62,720 nucleotides of DNA from Saprospiraceae bacterium (GTDB lineage: Bacteria; Bacteroidota; Bacteroidia; Chitinophagales; Saprospiraceae), in the NCBI GenBank assembly GCA_020629315.1, contig JAHDDO010000010.1:1-62720 (forward strand). The letters run 5' to 3'. The notes below the pieces were generated by a model that did no database searches, was not told the origin of the DNA, and worked only from the letters and a program-made list of their open reading frames with translations. Each line of letters opens with the position of its first letter. Position 1 is the stretch's first letter. Positions 18,401 to 28,700 of the stretch are shown here, piece by piece. The translations under genes were made by a program, and so were the position numbers.

Positions 18401-19067
18401 TAATTTGACCCCACTCTCCCGTACAAGCCATGGCAAGTCTGTATTTTCTTAAAAATACTTCCTCACCCGCTGTCCGACTTTCGATATGTGTATCACCTAG
18501 ATACATATCATAAATGTCTTGTGGATCTTCATGGCCACCACAAAAAGCAGTGCCCTCTGGTAATTCTTCGTGATGATCTCTTACATCATAGGTGATATAA
18601 TATTCATCATCGTTATCACTATAATTGTCAATATAAATTTGAGTCTCTGGTGTTTTTATGGCCGCTCGTAGACCCTGTGGTCCATAATTAAATCGGCCAA
18701 TCAAGTAAGGCTTATCTACACCTACGGCTCTAAAGGATCGAATGCTAGGGTACTTAGCCGCTAATTCAGGATGCATAACAGGCGCGTATACAGCCTTAAA
18801 TTTTTCTACCTCTCCACCAGGCATAGGAAATTCAATAATTACGCCTTCTTCTAGTATGGATTTACGATCATCTAAAGGGGCGTCTTTAATAGCTTTCTTA
18901 AAAGCATTTAGATTCAACTGATATACATCATATTCGTCAGGGATGATACTTCGTTCATTTAGTCGTTGTTGATCTAAACTTATTTCTGAAACAGGCGTCC
19001 ATGCAGACTGTGCAAAGACACTTTGAACCAATAGGCAAAAGAATAAAACATTGGTAAACTTAGTCAT
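15423..19067 (-). CDS. Secreted metzincin zinc protease with P-domain and T9SS type A tail
   Basis: A 1214-residue exported protease. It starts with a signal peptide ending 'SVFAQ' and a propeptide-like region. The catalytic motif HEVGHQFGASH near residue 347 is the metzincin HExxHxxGxxH zinc site, followed by an 'MSYAG' Met-turn; together they fit the reprolysin-like/M12B family. Later parts are an Ig/Fn3-like stretch (about 500-850), a proprotein-convertase P-domain (about 880-1000, 'GDLRMTLISPSGTEVEL'), a cadherin-like CSPG repeat ('LPANGTLSMDGENL') and a type A sorting tail ('SVNIYPNPTDNMLYL'). The likely role is degradation of extracellular protein. It stands alone, with a shared terminator at its 3' end and a TATATTTG box upstream. 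Confidence 0.88.
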   Translation of the reverse strand: MTKFTNVLFFCLLVQSVFAQSAWTPVSEISLDQQRLNERSIIPDEYDVYQLNLNAFKKAIKDAPLDDRKSILEEGVIIEFPMPGGEVEKFKAVYAPVMHPELAAKYPSIRSFRAVGVDKPYLIGRFNYGPQGLRAAIKTPETQIYIDNYSDNDDEYYITYDVRDHHEELPEGTAFCGGHEDPQDIYDMYLGDTHIESRTAGEEVFLRKYRLAMACTGEWGQIKGSKEAAIEGIVQGANRVNLTLEVEAAITFELIPNNDDIVFIDPNTDPYFDAHLGREILQQNTGVLNAFVGINSYDVGHVFNRVCTDGIAGVASLASICGNSKGAGVSCVGGANITNFMVQVTIHEVGHQFGASHTWSLCSEGSADQLATSTAYEPCSGTTFMSYAGVCASVNNIKASNDDYYHVASLEQMYVFSQVGSGDPCAEKIATGNHVPDVFVDYEDGFTIPSSTPFELTGRAIDQDGDPVLYCWEQHDNGGLLECGNPIGNSPAFRSYPPTTEETRYFPALSKILNNTNDKSEVLIDYTRSLEFYCTVRDISPAGASLAAWDAVSFNVTIDAGPFFITNLNDINTFMEVGSLQNLTWDVANTDLAPVNCERVNVYLSTDGGNTFPYTLLKNTINDGEESFVVPNVTGTDCRIKVMAANSIFFDINNAPFSIVEPSEPDFYFSVSSQCYEVCLPDVIEIDIESAAFLDYATDISFSVDHDLPEGTVVSVDQDIIAPNDPNKITVDLTNVNASGSYTLDITGSSADADDITYTIFFDILGTDFSDLAIEAPASGSFGVSEVPTFSWSKAQNAEFYTFELGRNPKLGDEAEFRFETLTDTFLIAPELLEKSSLYYWRVYVENQCADGATALSTFATEALSCQSLVAEDLPINISQSGTPSVESFSFVSGAGNVSDVNVSQVKGNHSNAGDLRMTLISPSGTEVELVRNKCNFTSNFNCGFDDQAPTEIECPLSSGSTFIPRGSLADFNGEPIEGDWTLRIDDTSSGNGGTFTDFVVEICSNATLDNPFLVNNVPLGIPLGMSNALQDTSLLAEDNNNTAAELIYTLITLPANGTLSMDGENLDIGSQFSQKDINDVKVKYQHDNTDELTDSFDFTVIDGEGGYIDVTTFNLFMGEGLPTIVDELDALFSVNIYPNPTDNMLYLDINGSEEANYAYKIFDINGKLIQAKQLGQATSIIEDVSVREMENGIYFLQVMNGKSTSYKKFSVQR

Positions 19068-19088
19068 GATCTACGGTTTGATTTCTCG

Positions 19089-19096
19089 CAAATATA
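19089..19096 (-). promoter_or_regulatory. Candidate -7 box TATATTTG
   Basis: On the minus strand this exact TAnnTTTG octamer lies 22 bp before the protease start at 19067. The leader would be short. A clear TTTG -33 box is absent. Confidence 0.4.
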
Positions 19097-19150
19097 CTAT
19101 TTCATAAAAAGGGAATGTGCGCTAAATGTATATCGATAAAGACATAATAT

Positions 19151-22100
19151 CTAAAAAATAGCCCTTATCGTCGCATTACCCAAATGGATCATCCGACTTT
19201 CGCCCGTTTTTCGTCCATTATAGTTAATGTTTAATTCCAGTACTTTGGTGAGTCTATGGCTCATCTGGACCTGCCATAAATAGTTGTTTCCAGGCTTTAG
19301 ACCTTCTAATAAAATAAGAGAAACAAAAGGCTCATCAATACCTTCGAATGTCACGCGCGCATATTCAAATGAGGCTTGATAAGAGCTTTGGTCACTTTGC
19401 TGCCATTGTATTAGAAATTCGCCACCCGATGATGTGCTTATTGAAGCACTTAAGTCAGCGGTGTTATTCTTTTGTTTATAAGTATAGCCTAGATCAAATC
19501 GTAAGCTTGGTTTAGGTGAATATCGCAGTAGTGGTTCAATACTAAAAAAATCGGCATCAATATTCCGTTCCGGATTCACTTCAAAAATACGTTCATCGGT
19601 ACCTAAGGTGCTTTTGAATCGCATATCGAACTGTTTAATACTAAACCGTGATTCCTGATACCATTCGTCTTGCAAGAGCTCTTCAAAACCAAAAATCTGA
19701 GTTCGTCGATTTCGCAAACTGCGTCGCCCGATCCTAATATCGTAATCAGGGCTTCCTTGATTAAAGTGAAGTGTATTATCTAAACTAGATTGATAGACAA
19801 GTAATGCGCTGTCAAGTCGCACGGGAGCAAAAGACCACAAAAAGCGATTACTATCATCCTCAAACTTCTGGTTCATTTTATAACGTGTGGTCCAAAAAGC
19901 TTTGCGAATTATTTTATGCCCAGGAAAAGCGATTGAATCAGAAAGGATCTTTTGAGGATTTATGAGTACGGTCTGGTTAAAGACCGCATCTTTTACATCC
20001 CTAAAGGTGTTATTGAATATGGCTACCTTAATGTATTCTCCTTGATCGGCAAAGTCGGCAATTAGAAATTCATTTACCTGTTGGATGGAATCCATATTAC
20101 TGTCTACCCAACGGTATTGACCTTGCCCTTTTTGGACTTTAATGTATTGGTCTTCAAATTTGGCTGTTTGACCGCTATTATATTGAGCGAATGTGTTAAT
20201 ACGTAGACCATTTTTCCAGAAATTCATGGTGTTCTCTAGACGCCCTATATAGGTTCGCTTTGGGGTTTCACTACGAAGCTCCGGTGCGATTACCGAAAGG
20301 TCTCTAAAGGCACCATACCAATTGACTTTTATCCGTTTATTCCAATTATAGAAGCCATCTAAGCCATATTCTTGTCCTTCTAAACTGTGCACTAATTTTT
20401 CTTGAGCATTAAAATCATTTCGGAAAGCATACTGGAAATTTATATCAAAACGGGATGTTTCTGGATAGGATAAAACAGCTCTATATTCCTCAAAATGAAA
20501 GCTTTGTGCCCGTAGATTATCGGATTGTTGGTCTGTAAATGTATTTGTTTCAGTTAGATTTGACAATTGGAGGGTCCAACTCGAATCCCGTTTTCCAAGA
20601 TGTTGTTTTATGGAAAATGTAGGTCTGAAGAACACGATATCATCCAGACTATCTTGAGCCGTTAAAAATGAGGTATTCCAACTAAAGTCTGTACTCTTAA
20701 TGGATGTATTACCACTGGTTACATGCTTTAATCCTGCATAGTCGCCAGCACGTGCGAATTGCTGTAATTGATAACCCGCTTTTAATTGCTTAGGGATGGT
20801 AACTTCTATTGCCGCTCCTGACAAAATTTCCCTACGCTCGTCAGAAGTGCCCACTATAGACCAATCTCGGTTAAATTCGGGGTTTCGGTATGGGTTTAAC
20901 GCTTGGAAATGTTGATGTCGAATTTCAGAAAAAGCAGAAGTGGACAGAAACATACGACTACTATCACGTTCCCGAATAAATTGGAATTGCTTAGCAACAC
21001 TACCAAACCAAGAAACACCTGTATTATCCTCATCTTGTATATCTGAAAACCGATTGCCATCATTTCTATTGATAGATACCTCACTAATGATTTGGAAACT
21101 TGAGTCGGGCTGGTATTCATTCCGTAGAGTAATATATTGGTTTGACTGTGGCGCTACTAAGGTTTTTACGGGTTCATAGTCGCCTAGACCTGGGCCCACG
21201 TATTTATACACTCTTCCATTGGCATTTACATCAAGATCTATGATATACGAACCATTTCCTTGACCCACTAAACTAAAATTGGCTTCATAGAGTACTTCAT
21301 TGGTATCGGGAGGGAAATGAAGTATGCCGTTTCGCAGGGCATAATATAGAATGTCTTCTTGGATTTCGTCGGCCGCTTGGATGGATGAACGAGTTAAAGA
21401 AAATGGATCATCGCCCCCATCTCGTAAGATTATTCTATCCAACGAATCTAATTGCTGGATTCCTGTGGCACTTCTGCTATCTTGTTCAATGTAATAATCT
21501 ACGCTGTGTGTCCATGTATGGCCTTGGAACTTCGTACCTATGGTAGACATGCTTCTCAAATACTGTTGATCTGCAAATTCGTATTCTACTACCATGCGCG
21601 CATTACTGGTAATTAGGTTGTTTACAGTGAATTGTATAGTAGCATTATTGTAGTCTATGGTGTAATCTTTGTCAAAGCCTCGCGTCAAGAGTACACCATC
21701 TCTATAGACCCGTTCCGTTCCAGAAAGGATAACAAAAAAGCCTTGTCCGCCGCCGCCTTCCAAACGATAAGGGCCTTGGTTCCCTTCAGTGACGTCTAAT
21801 ACTTGGCGATTAAATTTACCTCTAGAAATGGCAAATGATCCATAACTACTAATACTGGATAAACTGTCTTTGCTTGATGTGCGATTTTCTAGGCGGACAC
21901 CTTTGGATTTCTTAGCATAGTTTAAGAAATACGGGCTAGTTAAGTTTTGACTAAAATCACCGGCTATTAATCGAGTATCTTTTTTTTCAATCTCAATATA
22001 TACTTGTTCAAATTCTTGGAGAACTTGCGTATTACCCTCTGCTTGGATAGGTAAATTGTCATCTGTAATTGTACCTCGAATAAGCAAACCATCACCCAAA

Positions 22101-22438
22101 TCACCTTGTAATTGAAGATTTAAGTTTGAATTCAATACAAGATCTTGACTATTTCCTAATGAAAAGCCTCTTGAGAAACTACCGGCGTAATTCAAGGTGC
22201 TGGTATTAGAGTATCTAGTAAGACCGCTATTTTTAGGTATGTCATAGGCTATATATACCTGTTTATCCTTGGTGGCTAGTTGGTCGCTTCTAATCGACTG
22301 TACGGTATCCTGGAAAATGCTAGGTAATACTCGATACTGGAGTGTACTAGGGAAGCTAAATGTGGCATTACAACTTTTAGGATCCAATATCAATAATCCT
22401 CGGTCCACAACAGAAAGACAGGCGGCATTTATATCCAA
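19151..22438 (-). CDS. Large outer-membrane beta-barrel-like protein, function unknown
   Basis: At least 1095 residues. The conventional start is a TTG at 22438, but the frame stays open upstream to a stop at 22628-22630 and encodes a plausible signal peptide there (see findings), so the real start is probably about 50-60 codons earlier. Near residue 230 it has 'YRLEGGGGQGFFVILSGTERVYRDG' (key run Gly-rich, then SGTERVY), then 'DYTIDYNNATIQFT', 'YKYVGPGLGDYEPV' and 'SEVSINRNDGNRFS'. The second half is rich in alternating polar/aromatic strands typical of a large beta barrel, and it ends in an aromatic residue ('IRAIF'). No plug, TonB box or sorting tail was seen. It is probably an outer-membrane protein with extracellular loops. 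Confidence 0.6.
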   Translation of the reverse strand: MDINAACLSVVDRGLLILDPKSCNATFSFPSTLQYRVLPSIFQDTVQSIRSDQLATKDKQVYIAYDIPKNSGLTRYSNTSTLNYAGSFSRGFSLGNSQDLVLNSNLNLQLQGDLGDGLLIRGTITDDNLPIQAEGNTQVLQEFEQVYIEIEKKDTRLIAGDFSQNLTSPYFLNYAKKSKGVRLENRTSSKDSLSSISSYGSFAISRGKFNRQVLDVTEGNQGPYRLEGGGGQGFFVILSGTERVYRDGVLLTRGFDKDYTIDYNNATIQFTVNNLITSNARMVVEYEFADQQYLRSMSTIGTKFQGHTWTHSVDYYIEQDSRSATGIQQLDSLDRIILRDGGDDPFSLTRSSIQAADEIQEDILYYALRNGILHFPPDTNEVLYEANFSLVGQGNGSYIIDLDVNANGRVYKYVGPGLGDYEPVKTLVAPQSNQYITLRNEYQPDSSFQIISEVSINRNDGNRFSDIQDEDNTGVSWFGSVAKQFQFIRERDSSRMFLSTSAFSEIRHQHFQALNPYRNPEFNRDWSIVGTSDERREILSGAAIEVTIPKQLKAGYQLQQFARAGDYAGLKHVTSGNTSIKSTDFSWNTSFLTAQDSLDDIVFFRPTFSIKQHLGKRDSSWTLQLSNLTETNTFTDQQSDNLRAQSFHFEEYRAVLSYPETSRFDINFQYAFRNDFNAQEKLVHSLEGQEYGLDGFYNWNKRIKVNWYGAFRDLSVIAPELRSETPKRTYIGRLENTMNFWKNGLRINTFAQYNSGQTAKFEDQYIKVQKGQGQYRWVDSNMDSIQQVNEFLIADFADQGEYIKVAIFNNTFRDVKDAVFNQTVLINPQKILSDSIAFPGHKIIRKAFWTTRYKMNQKFEDDSNRFLWSFAPVRLDSALLVYQSSLDNTLHFNQGSPDYDIRIGRRSLRNRRTQIFGFEELLQDEWYQESRFSIKQFDMRFKSTLGTDERIFEVNPERNIDADFFSIEPLLRYSPKPSLRFDLGYTYKQKNNTADLSASISTSSGGEFLIQWQQSDQSSYQASFEYARVTFEGIDEPFVSLILLEGLKPGNNYLWQVQMSHRLTKVLELNINYNGRKTGESRMIHLGNATIRAIF

Positions 22439-22814
22439 TGTATCGTTTAATGTATATAAAGCAACACTCGACGGGATAATGATCCTATCTTCTAATATTA
22501 AGGTGTCTGAAAATTTTTTTTCAAAAAAAATCTTGTTTTCCTGTGATAGCCCGATTTGGGTTAATTTACATATAAAAGCAATGGTTAATATAACGGATAG
22601 ATATCTGATCTGTTCGTGTATTGTTCGTTAAAAGTATTCAATTTCAGCTATATACAGTTTAAATAAAAATACAATATGATTGCAAATGGCATTAATTTTG
22701 TATTCCTATCTATGACAATTTAGGTTTAAAGAATAAACGTAATTTTGAAATTAAATTGTGATGTGGGTATTGGTGCTGAAAACAGCTTGAATCTAAATGA
22801 TTATTGGCTATATT

Positions 22815-22822
22815 TACGTTTG
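22815..22822 (+). promoter_or_regulatory. Candidate -7 box TACGTTTG
   Basis: An exact TAnnTTTG octamer 41 bp before the peroxidase ATG at 22864. The nearest TTG upstream (22787-22789) is 25 nt away, longer than usual, so this is tentative. Confidence 0.35.
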
Positions 22823-22863
22823 GAAAACTTGAAAATTATAATCTGAGCGAAACTTAATTTGAA

Positions 22864-24792
22864 ATGCAGCGGAATGTGAACAGCGCGGTTTTTCTTTTCA
22901 TCTTGAGTATTCTTGCTTTACCCCTCATTGGGCAAGAGTCTCGAACATATGATGGATACGGAAATAATGTACTCAATAAAGAGTGGGGTTCTACCCAGTC
23001 TGAACTGATTCGTGTATTGGAATCAGTCAGTTACGTCGATAATGGATCTGAGATTGATCCGGACTTACCCAATCCACGTGACATAAGCAATCATATTTTT
23101 AATCAACCAAGTAGCGAAGAATTTTTTGCACCGGATAGTCTAAGTGACTATGTGTGGGCTTTTGGCCAATTTTTGGATCATGATATTTCATTGGTAAGTA
23201 TGGGTAATGAATTTGCTCCGATAATCGTGCCTGAAGATGATGAGTTTTTCGCACCTGGTTCTTTTATTCCTATTGAAAGAGATGCTTTCGTGGCAGGTAC
23301 TGGTTTTCCAGGCATGCCTAGACAATATAGAAACAATATATCCGCCTTTATAGATGGTTCCATGGTGTATGGTTCTGATCAAGAAAGAGCCGATTGGCTA
23401 CGAACGTTCGAAGGAGGTAAGTTAAAAACGTCACAAGGAAATTTACTTCCTTGGAATACGACGGATTATACTAACTATAATACACCTATTGACCATTCGG
23501 CTCCAGAAATGGAATCACCAGATGGGTTTTCAGATAAATTATTCGTGGCTGGTGATGTAAGAGCCAATGAGAATGTAGTCTTACTTTCTCTGCATACGCT
23601 TTTCATGAGAGAGCATAATCGGTTATGTGAGCAGTTTGCTATACAGCACCCTAATTGGTCTGATGAGCAGCTCTACCAGCATGCTAGACGATGGGTTATT
23701 GCATTGATTCAGAAGATTACCTACCATGAGTGGCTACCTGCGATGGGCATAGAGCTAGGTAAAGAGATGCCAGAATACTCGGGTTATAATCCAGAAATAA
23801 ACGCCGGTGTATCTAATGTATTTTCTGCAGCGGCCTTTAGAATGGGGCATACATTGATTGGAAGCACCGTAGTGCGTATGAATAATGATGGATCTATCTA
23901 CGAAGATGGTCATCTTCCTTTGGACAGTGCGTTCTTTAATCCAAAGGTTTTAGCACTCACCACTAAAGATATAGATGTGTATTTCAAAGGCATGGCTACA
24001 CACATGCAGCAAGAAATGGACTGTAAAGTCGTACACAGCGTACGAAATTTCTTATTTGGATCTCCTAATGATGGAGGTTTAGATTTAGCCGCTATTAATA
24101 TATTCCGAGGACGAGATCGTGGTGTTCCTTTTTATAATACTATGAGAACGGATATGGGCTTACCTAGGATAAACAATTTTGTAGACCTTACAGGTAATGC
24201 TTTAGAAGCGCAAGAGTTGTCTGCCATGTATAATGGGGATATTGACAAAGTAGATGCTTGGGTAGGACTTTTAGCCGAAGTTAAGATGCCAGAAGCCATG
24301 TTAGGTGAATTATTGATGGATGTTTTGGTCAATCAATTCAGGAACCTCAGAGATGGTGATCGATTTTATTTTGAGGTAGATCAAGGTCTAAGTGAAGTAG
24401 AAAAAGAAGACATTAAAAGCACATACTTCAGAGATGTGATTATGAGAAATACGGGTATTTCTTTAATGCAGAAAAATGTATTTAAAGCAATGCCTCACGA
24501 AGAAATTCCTTCGGGCCCATTTATTACGCCCATACATTTAGAAGCTATTGTATATCCAAACCCAACTTTTGATGGTATTACTACGGTGAAATTGTACTCT
24601 AACTATGATGGCGAAGCCACATTGCAATTGCTTGATCCAAAGGGTCAATTAATGCAAAAACGGAATTATTCCATCATTGAAGGAGATAATTATTTGCCTT
24701 TAGATCTAGGTCAGGATATTACAAGAGGTATCTATTTCTTGCAAATTTTGTCTGATGAGTACTTTAATACAGTACCTATCATTAGAGACTAA
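22864..24792 (+). CDS. Secreted animal-type haem peroxidase with T9SS type A tail
   Basis: A 642-residue member of the peroxidase-cyclooxygenase superfamily. A signal peptide (1-24) is followed by the peroxidase domain (about 35-545). Visible key residues are QFLDHD (102-107; distal His106, with Gln102 and Asp105), Arg233 and Glu236 in 'DVRANENVVL' matching the distal Arg and haem-linking Glu, 'LFMREHNRL', and proximal His329 in 'FRMGHTLIG'. 'INIFRGRDRGVPFYN' is also family-typical. The last ~80 residues ('IVYPNPTFDG', 'GIYFLQIL') are a type A sorting tail, so the enzyme should be exported by T9SS. It probably makes reactive halogen or oxidises surface substrates. Confidence 0.92.
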   Translation: MQRNVNSAVFLFILSILALPLIGQESRTYDGYGNNVLNKEWGSTQSELIRVLESVSYVDNGSEIDPDLPNPRDISNHIFNQPSSEEFFAPDSLSDYVWAFGQFLDHDISLVSMGNEFAPIIVPEDDEFFAPGSFIPIERDAFVAGTGFPGMPRQYRNNISAFIDGSMVYGSDQERADWLRTFEGGKLKTSQGNLLPWNTTDYTNYNTPIDHSAPEMESPDGFSDKLFVAGDVRANENVVLLSLHTLFMREHNRLCEQFAIQHPNWSDEQLYQHARRWVIALIQKITYHEWLPAMGIELGKEMPEYSGYNPEINAGVSNVFSAAAFRMGHTLIGSTVVRMNNDGSIYEDGHLPLDSAFFNPKVLALTTKDIDVYFKGMATHMQQEMDCKVVHSVRNFLFGSPNDGGLDLAAINIFRGRDRGVPFYNTMRTDMGLPRINNFVDLTGNALEAQELSAMYNGDIDKVDAWVGLLAEVKMPEAMLGELLMDVLVNQFRNLRDGDRFYFEVDQGLSEVEKEDIKSTYFRDVIMRNTGISLMQKNVFKAMPHEEIPSGPFITPIHLEAIVYPNPTFDGITTVKLYSNYDGEATLQLLDPKGQLMQKRNYSIIEGDNYLPLDLGQDITRGIYFLQILSDEYFNTVPIIRD

Positions 24793-25018
24793 TTTTCAAT
24801 CTTTTTGATATTTGATTTGTAGAATTTTACTTGTGTGTAAAACCAAGTAATTTTAGATCTAATCAATTGAAATTCAGCTTATTAAGCATGTTCGTTATAT
24901 ACATGTCAAATAGGAGCTAAACAGCACCGACTTTTTGGCATCACATTTGCTTCCTATAGTATCAATAACGATACGAAACATTTTACACAACGAATTTTAC
25001 GCTTAATAACTGTATTGC

Positions 25019-25684
25019 ATGATACGAATTGATACAATTATTGCAGACCAACAGGTGCTGTTTAGAGATGGTCTCAAATTACAATTCAGAAACTTCCCAG
25101 AACTATTCATTGACGTAGTTGATGAAGTCAATGATTCAGAATTGCTCATATCCTCAGTTGAAACACATCAACCAAGCCTATTAATCTTAGATCTTAATTT
25201 ATTGAATGACGATGGTATAGAGGTATTGCCTTTATTACTTAAGAAAAGCCCATCGACAAAAACCATAGTACTTACATCATACGCGAATCACAAGTATGTA
25301 AAAGACGCTATGAAAAGCGGAGCAGATGGATATTTGCTCAAGTCTCATTCAATTGCTGATGTAAAGCAGGCGATTTTTGATGTAATGGATAACAAAACCT
25401 ATTTAGGTTCAGGTCTTCATATCACGCCACCTAGTAATTATAGTGGTGATGATAATGCTACTACGCGTTTTGAAGATCGATTTATGATCAAAAGAAGACT
25501 GACAAAGAGAGAGCAAGAAATCCTTAAGTTGATCACACAGGCTAAGAACAATAAAGAAATAGCCGGCGAACTTTTTATCAGTGATCAGACGGTGGGGGTT
25601 CATCGAAAGAACATAATGCGGAAGTTGGGTGTCAGAAATACAGTGAATTTGATAAAGTTCACCTTTGAAAATCAACTAGTATAA
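25019..25684 (+). CDS. LuxR/NarL family response regulator
   Basis: A 221-residue transcription factor. The receiver domain (1-125) carries Asp58 in 'LLILDLNLL' as phosphosite, Thr/Ser in 'IVLTSYA' and Lys in 'YLLKSH'. The acidic pocket is Asp10-Gln11 rather than Asp-Asp, which may alter metal binding. The GerE/LuxR helix-turn-helix fills residues about 153-215 ('LTKREQEILKLI', 'NKEIAGELFISDQTVGVHRKNIMRKLGV'). No sensor kinase is adjacent. It sits just upstream of the 25797 giant gene, on the same strand, and both carry the 12-mer AACGAATTTTAC in their upstream regions, so it may control itself and that gene (inference). Confidence 0.92.
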   Translation: MIRIDTIIADQQVLFRDGLKLQFRNFPELFIDVVDEVNDSELLISSVETHQPSLLILDLNLLNDDGIEVLPLLLKKSPSTKTIVLTSYANHKYVKDAMKSGADGYLLKSHSIADVKQAIFDVMDNKTYLGSGLHITPPSNYSGDDNATTRFEDRFMIKRRLTKREQEILKLITQAKNNKEIAGELFISDQTVGVHRKNIMRKLGVRNTVNLIKFTFENQLV

Positions 25685-25796
25685 CAAGTAAAAAAGCTAC
25701 ATCCCTACGTAGCTAAATATACTCTGATCGGGCAAGAACGAATTTTACAATTTAATTATTACACAACAGGTACATAGCCGAAAACCGATTTTTCTT

Positions 25797-28700
25797 ATGA
25801 AAATGGTTACTTACACACACATGAAGCAAATGAATTTTCTAAAATTTGGATTTTTCTTTGCATTTATTTTGTCTGGATTTATAGTTAATGCCCAGTGCGA
25901 TCTTGCATGTAATTTAGGAGGTGTTCAGATCTCTTTAGATGCCAACTGTAGCGGAGTCATTACTCCAGACCACATTCTTGAAGGATTTACGGATGATACA
26001 GATGGTGATCCTAATGATGGCCATAACGAAGATTGTCCTTACAAAGTGGTAATCTATCATAGCGATAATACTATCGTTGATATGAGCCAGTATTCTAATG
26101 CAAGCACACCAGACGATTACACTGATGATGTGTGGATGTCTCACCCAATGGTCAGCAGTGACGATGTAGATAGTACCTACAAAGTGTCTGTTTTCTTAGG
26201 TACAGACCCAAATGCGAACAGCTGCTGGGGTACGCTTATTATAGAGGATAAGATACCACCACAAATCGAATGTTTGGACACTGTATCCGTAGATTGTAAT
26301 GCAGATACAAGAATTGAGAACATTCAAGCATCGAGCAGTGAGGCAGATGCCTGTGCAGGTACACCTGTAGCTTTAGCTGATGATGATTATGAATTCACTA
26401 TTGCTATGGGAGCATCATTTAATGGATGGGAGCTTATCTCTTCTTTTGATTTGGATGTTACATCAGCAGCAGCTTGTGATTTTAGTGATTATACTATTGA
26501 TATTCTAACGCCAGGTGGTGGCATGTTCCAAGTATCGTATGATGCTGGAGATTGGGATACTAGTGAATTACTAGGTATGCAAACAGGTGATAATGTAGTG
26601 GGTGATTGGGTATTTACAGTAGCTTCTCCTACACAAACCTGTGCATTGACAGATTTATGTGTAGACATAGAAAGTGTATCATTCTACTCATATGGTTATG
26701 AAGAGAATTGTGATGATGTAACTGTTGAAATCATTGGTGATGAACTAGCTATGTTAGATTGTAGAGATGATGATGAGGAGCATACAGCTGCTAGAGACAT
26801 AACGTATGTTGTAAAAGATGCATCAGATAATGCAGACACATGTGTGTTTACATTACTTTATATTAAGAAAGGCTTGGATGACATCATGTACCCAGATGAT
26901 ATTGTTGTAAACTGCTCTGCAGATGATAATATGGACGGTGTGTTTGATAATATCTTCCTTATTTACGATACTAATAATAATGGTGAGTTAGAGCCATCGG
27001 AAACAGGTGTTCCAACATTGGATGGTAACCCTATATATCCGACGCCAGATCCTAACTATTGTATGTTCAATGTTGCTTTTGATGACTTCACATATGAGTC
27101 TTGTGGAGGAACCTTTAAGCTGAGAAGAACATGGCAAGTGTATGATTGGTGTGAAGCTGTAATTGAAAGTCACGAGCAGATTATTAAATCCGTGGATGAT
27201 CAACCACCTTTATATTTCTGCCCGCCTTTAGAGGGTGTAGTGTTAGAATCTAATTTCGATCCATTTGATTGTACAGGGGATCTATTATTAGAGCCATGGG
27301 TTGTAGGTGGACAGACAGGTTCGCAGGCCATTCCTTATGATTGTTCTGATGATGGGACAGGTATTTTCGACATTGAAATCTTCTACAAAGAAGCTAATGA
27401 AGAAGGTATTCCTGAGCCAGGAGAGCCATTTAGCTCTGATGGTGTCATCAACAATGGAGACGGTACATATACACTTCCTAGTGTAGCGGGTCCTAGAGTT
27501 TGGATCAGATACGCTATAGCAGATGCTTGTGGAAATTTAGCAACGATAATCGAAGACGGTATTGAATATCCTTATACATGTGCCTTTGAGATAGATATCA
27601 TCGATGGAAATCCTCCAACGGCTGTTTGTGATGAGTTTATCGCTGTATCATTAGGTGAAAATGGATGGGGTAGAGTATATGCTAATTCAGTGGACGATGG
27701 ATCGCACGATTGTGATTCACTTACATACCAAATACGAAGAGTTTCTGGCCCAGTTTGTAATGTAGACGAATTCGAAGCACCAGGACACAATGATCTTCAA
27801 TTTGATGATTTCACACAGTTTTGCTGTGATGATTTAGGTGCAGATCCAGGTATCATGGTAGAAATGCAAGTAGAAGATCAAGGAGGTAACACAGCATCTT
27901 GTATGACATTCGTAGTTGTACAAGACAAGTATGACCCGACATTGATCAGCTGCCCAGATGATAGAGATATCTCTTGCTTAGATATTAACAACTTAACAAC
28001 GGCTCTTACAGGCGTTCCAGTTGTTGAAGATAACTGTGGATTTACAGGACCATTTTTTGACCAAGTTGACGATTTAGATGATTGTAACATTGGTACAATA
28101 GAATTAGAATGGTATGTATTAGATCTTTCAGGCACGAGATTCGATTTCTGTACACAAGAATTGACAGTTGAGAGAGATATTACAGTTGGAGGTGACATTG
28201 ACTTCCCGGGTGATATTATAAATCCACCTTTATCTTCTTGTGACGGAGATGACGTTGGACCGAATGCACAAACAGGAGAATACCCAACATATAATGGTAC
28301 TAAAATATCAGATGTAGGGGCTTGTGCAGATCTTACGTACACGCACAATGATCAATTCTTTGTAGGTGATGATGATGCTTGCTATAAGATTTTACGAACA
28401 TGGACTGTGGTTGACTGGTGTATCTATGACCCAGAGAATCCATCAGCTGGTGGTATTTACAGCCACACACAAACAATAAAGATTAATTCTCAGGATGATC
28501 CTGAAATAACAAGCTGTACGGTAAGTACAACAGAAGCTTGTGTAGATCAATCAAATAATTGTAGAGCAGAAGTGACCGGTTCTATTTCAGCAACCGATGC
28601 TTGCTCAGGAGATGCAATCACCGATTCGGATAATTACTATTGGTCAATTACGTCTGATGGAGAATTATTTGATGATGGTAATGGTAGCAGTTTCAACGTA

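Noticed and set aside
25695-25714. AGCTAC/GTAGCT hairpin as terminator of the LuxR gene
   Set aside because: The T-run is on the opposite strand (A-run before it on the plus strand), so it would not end the plus-strand gene.
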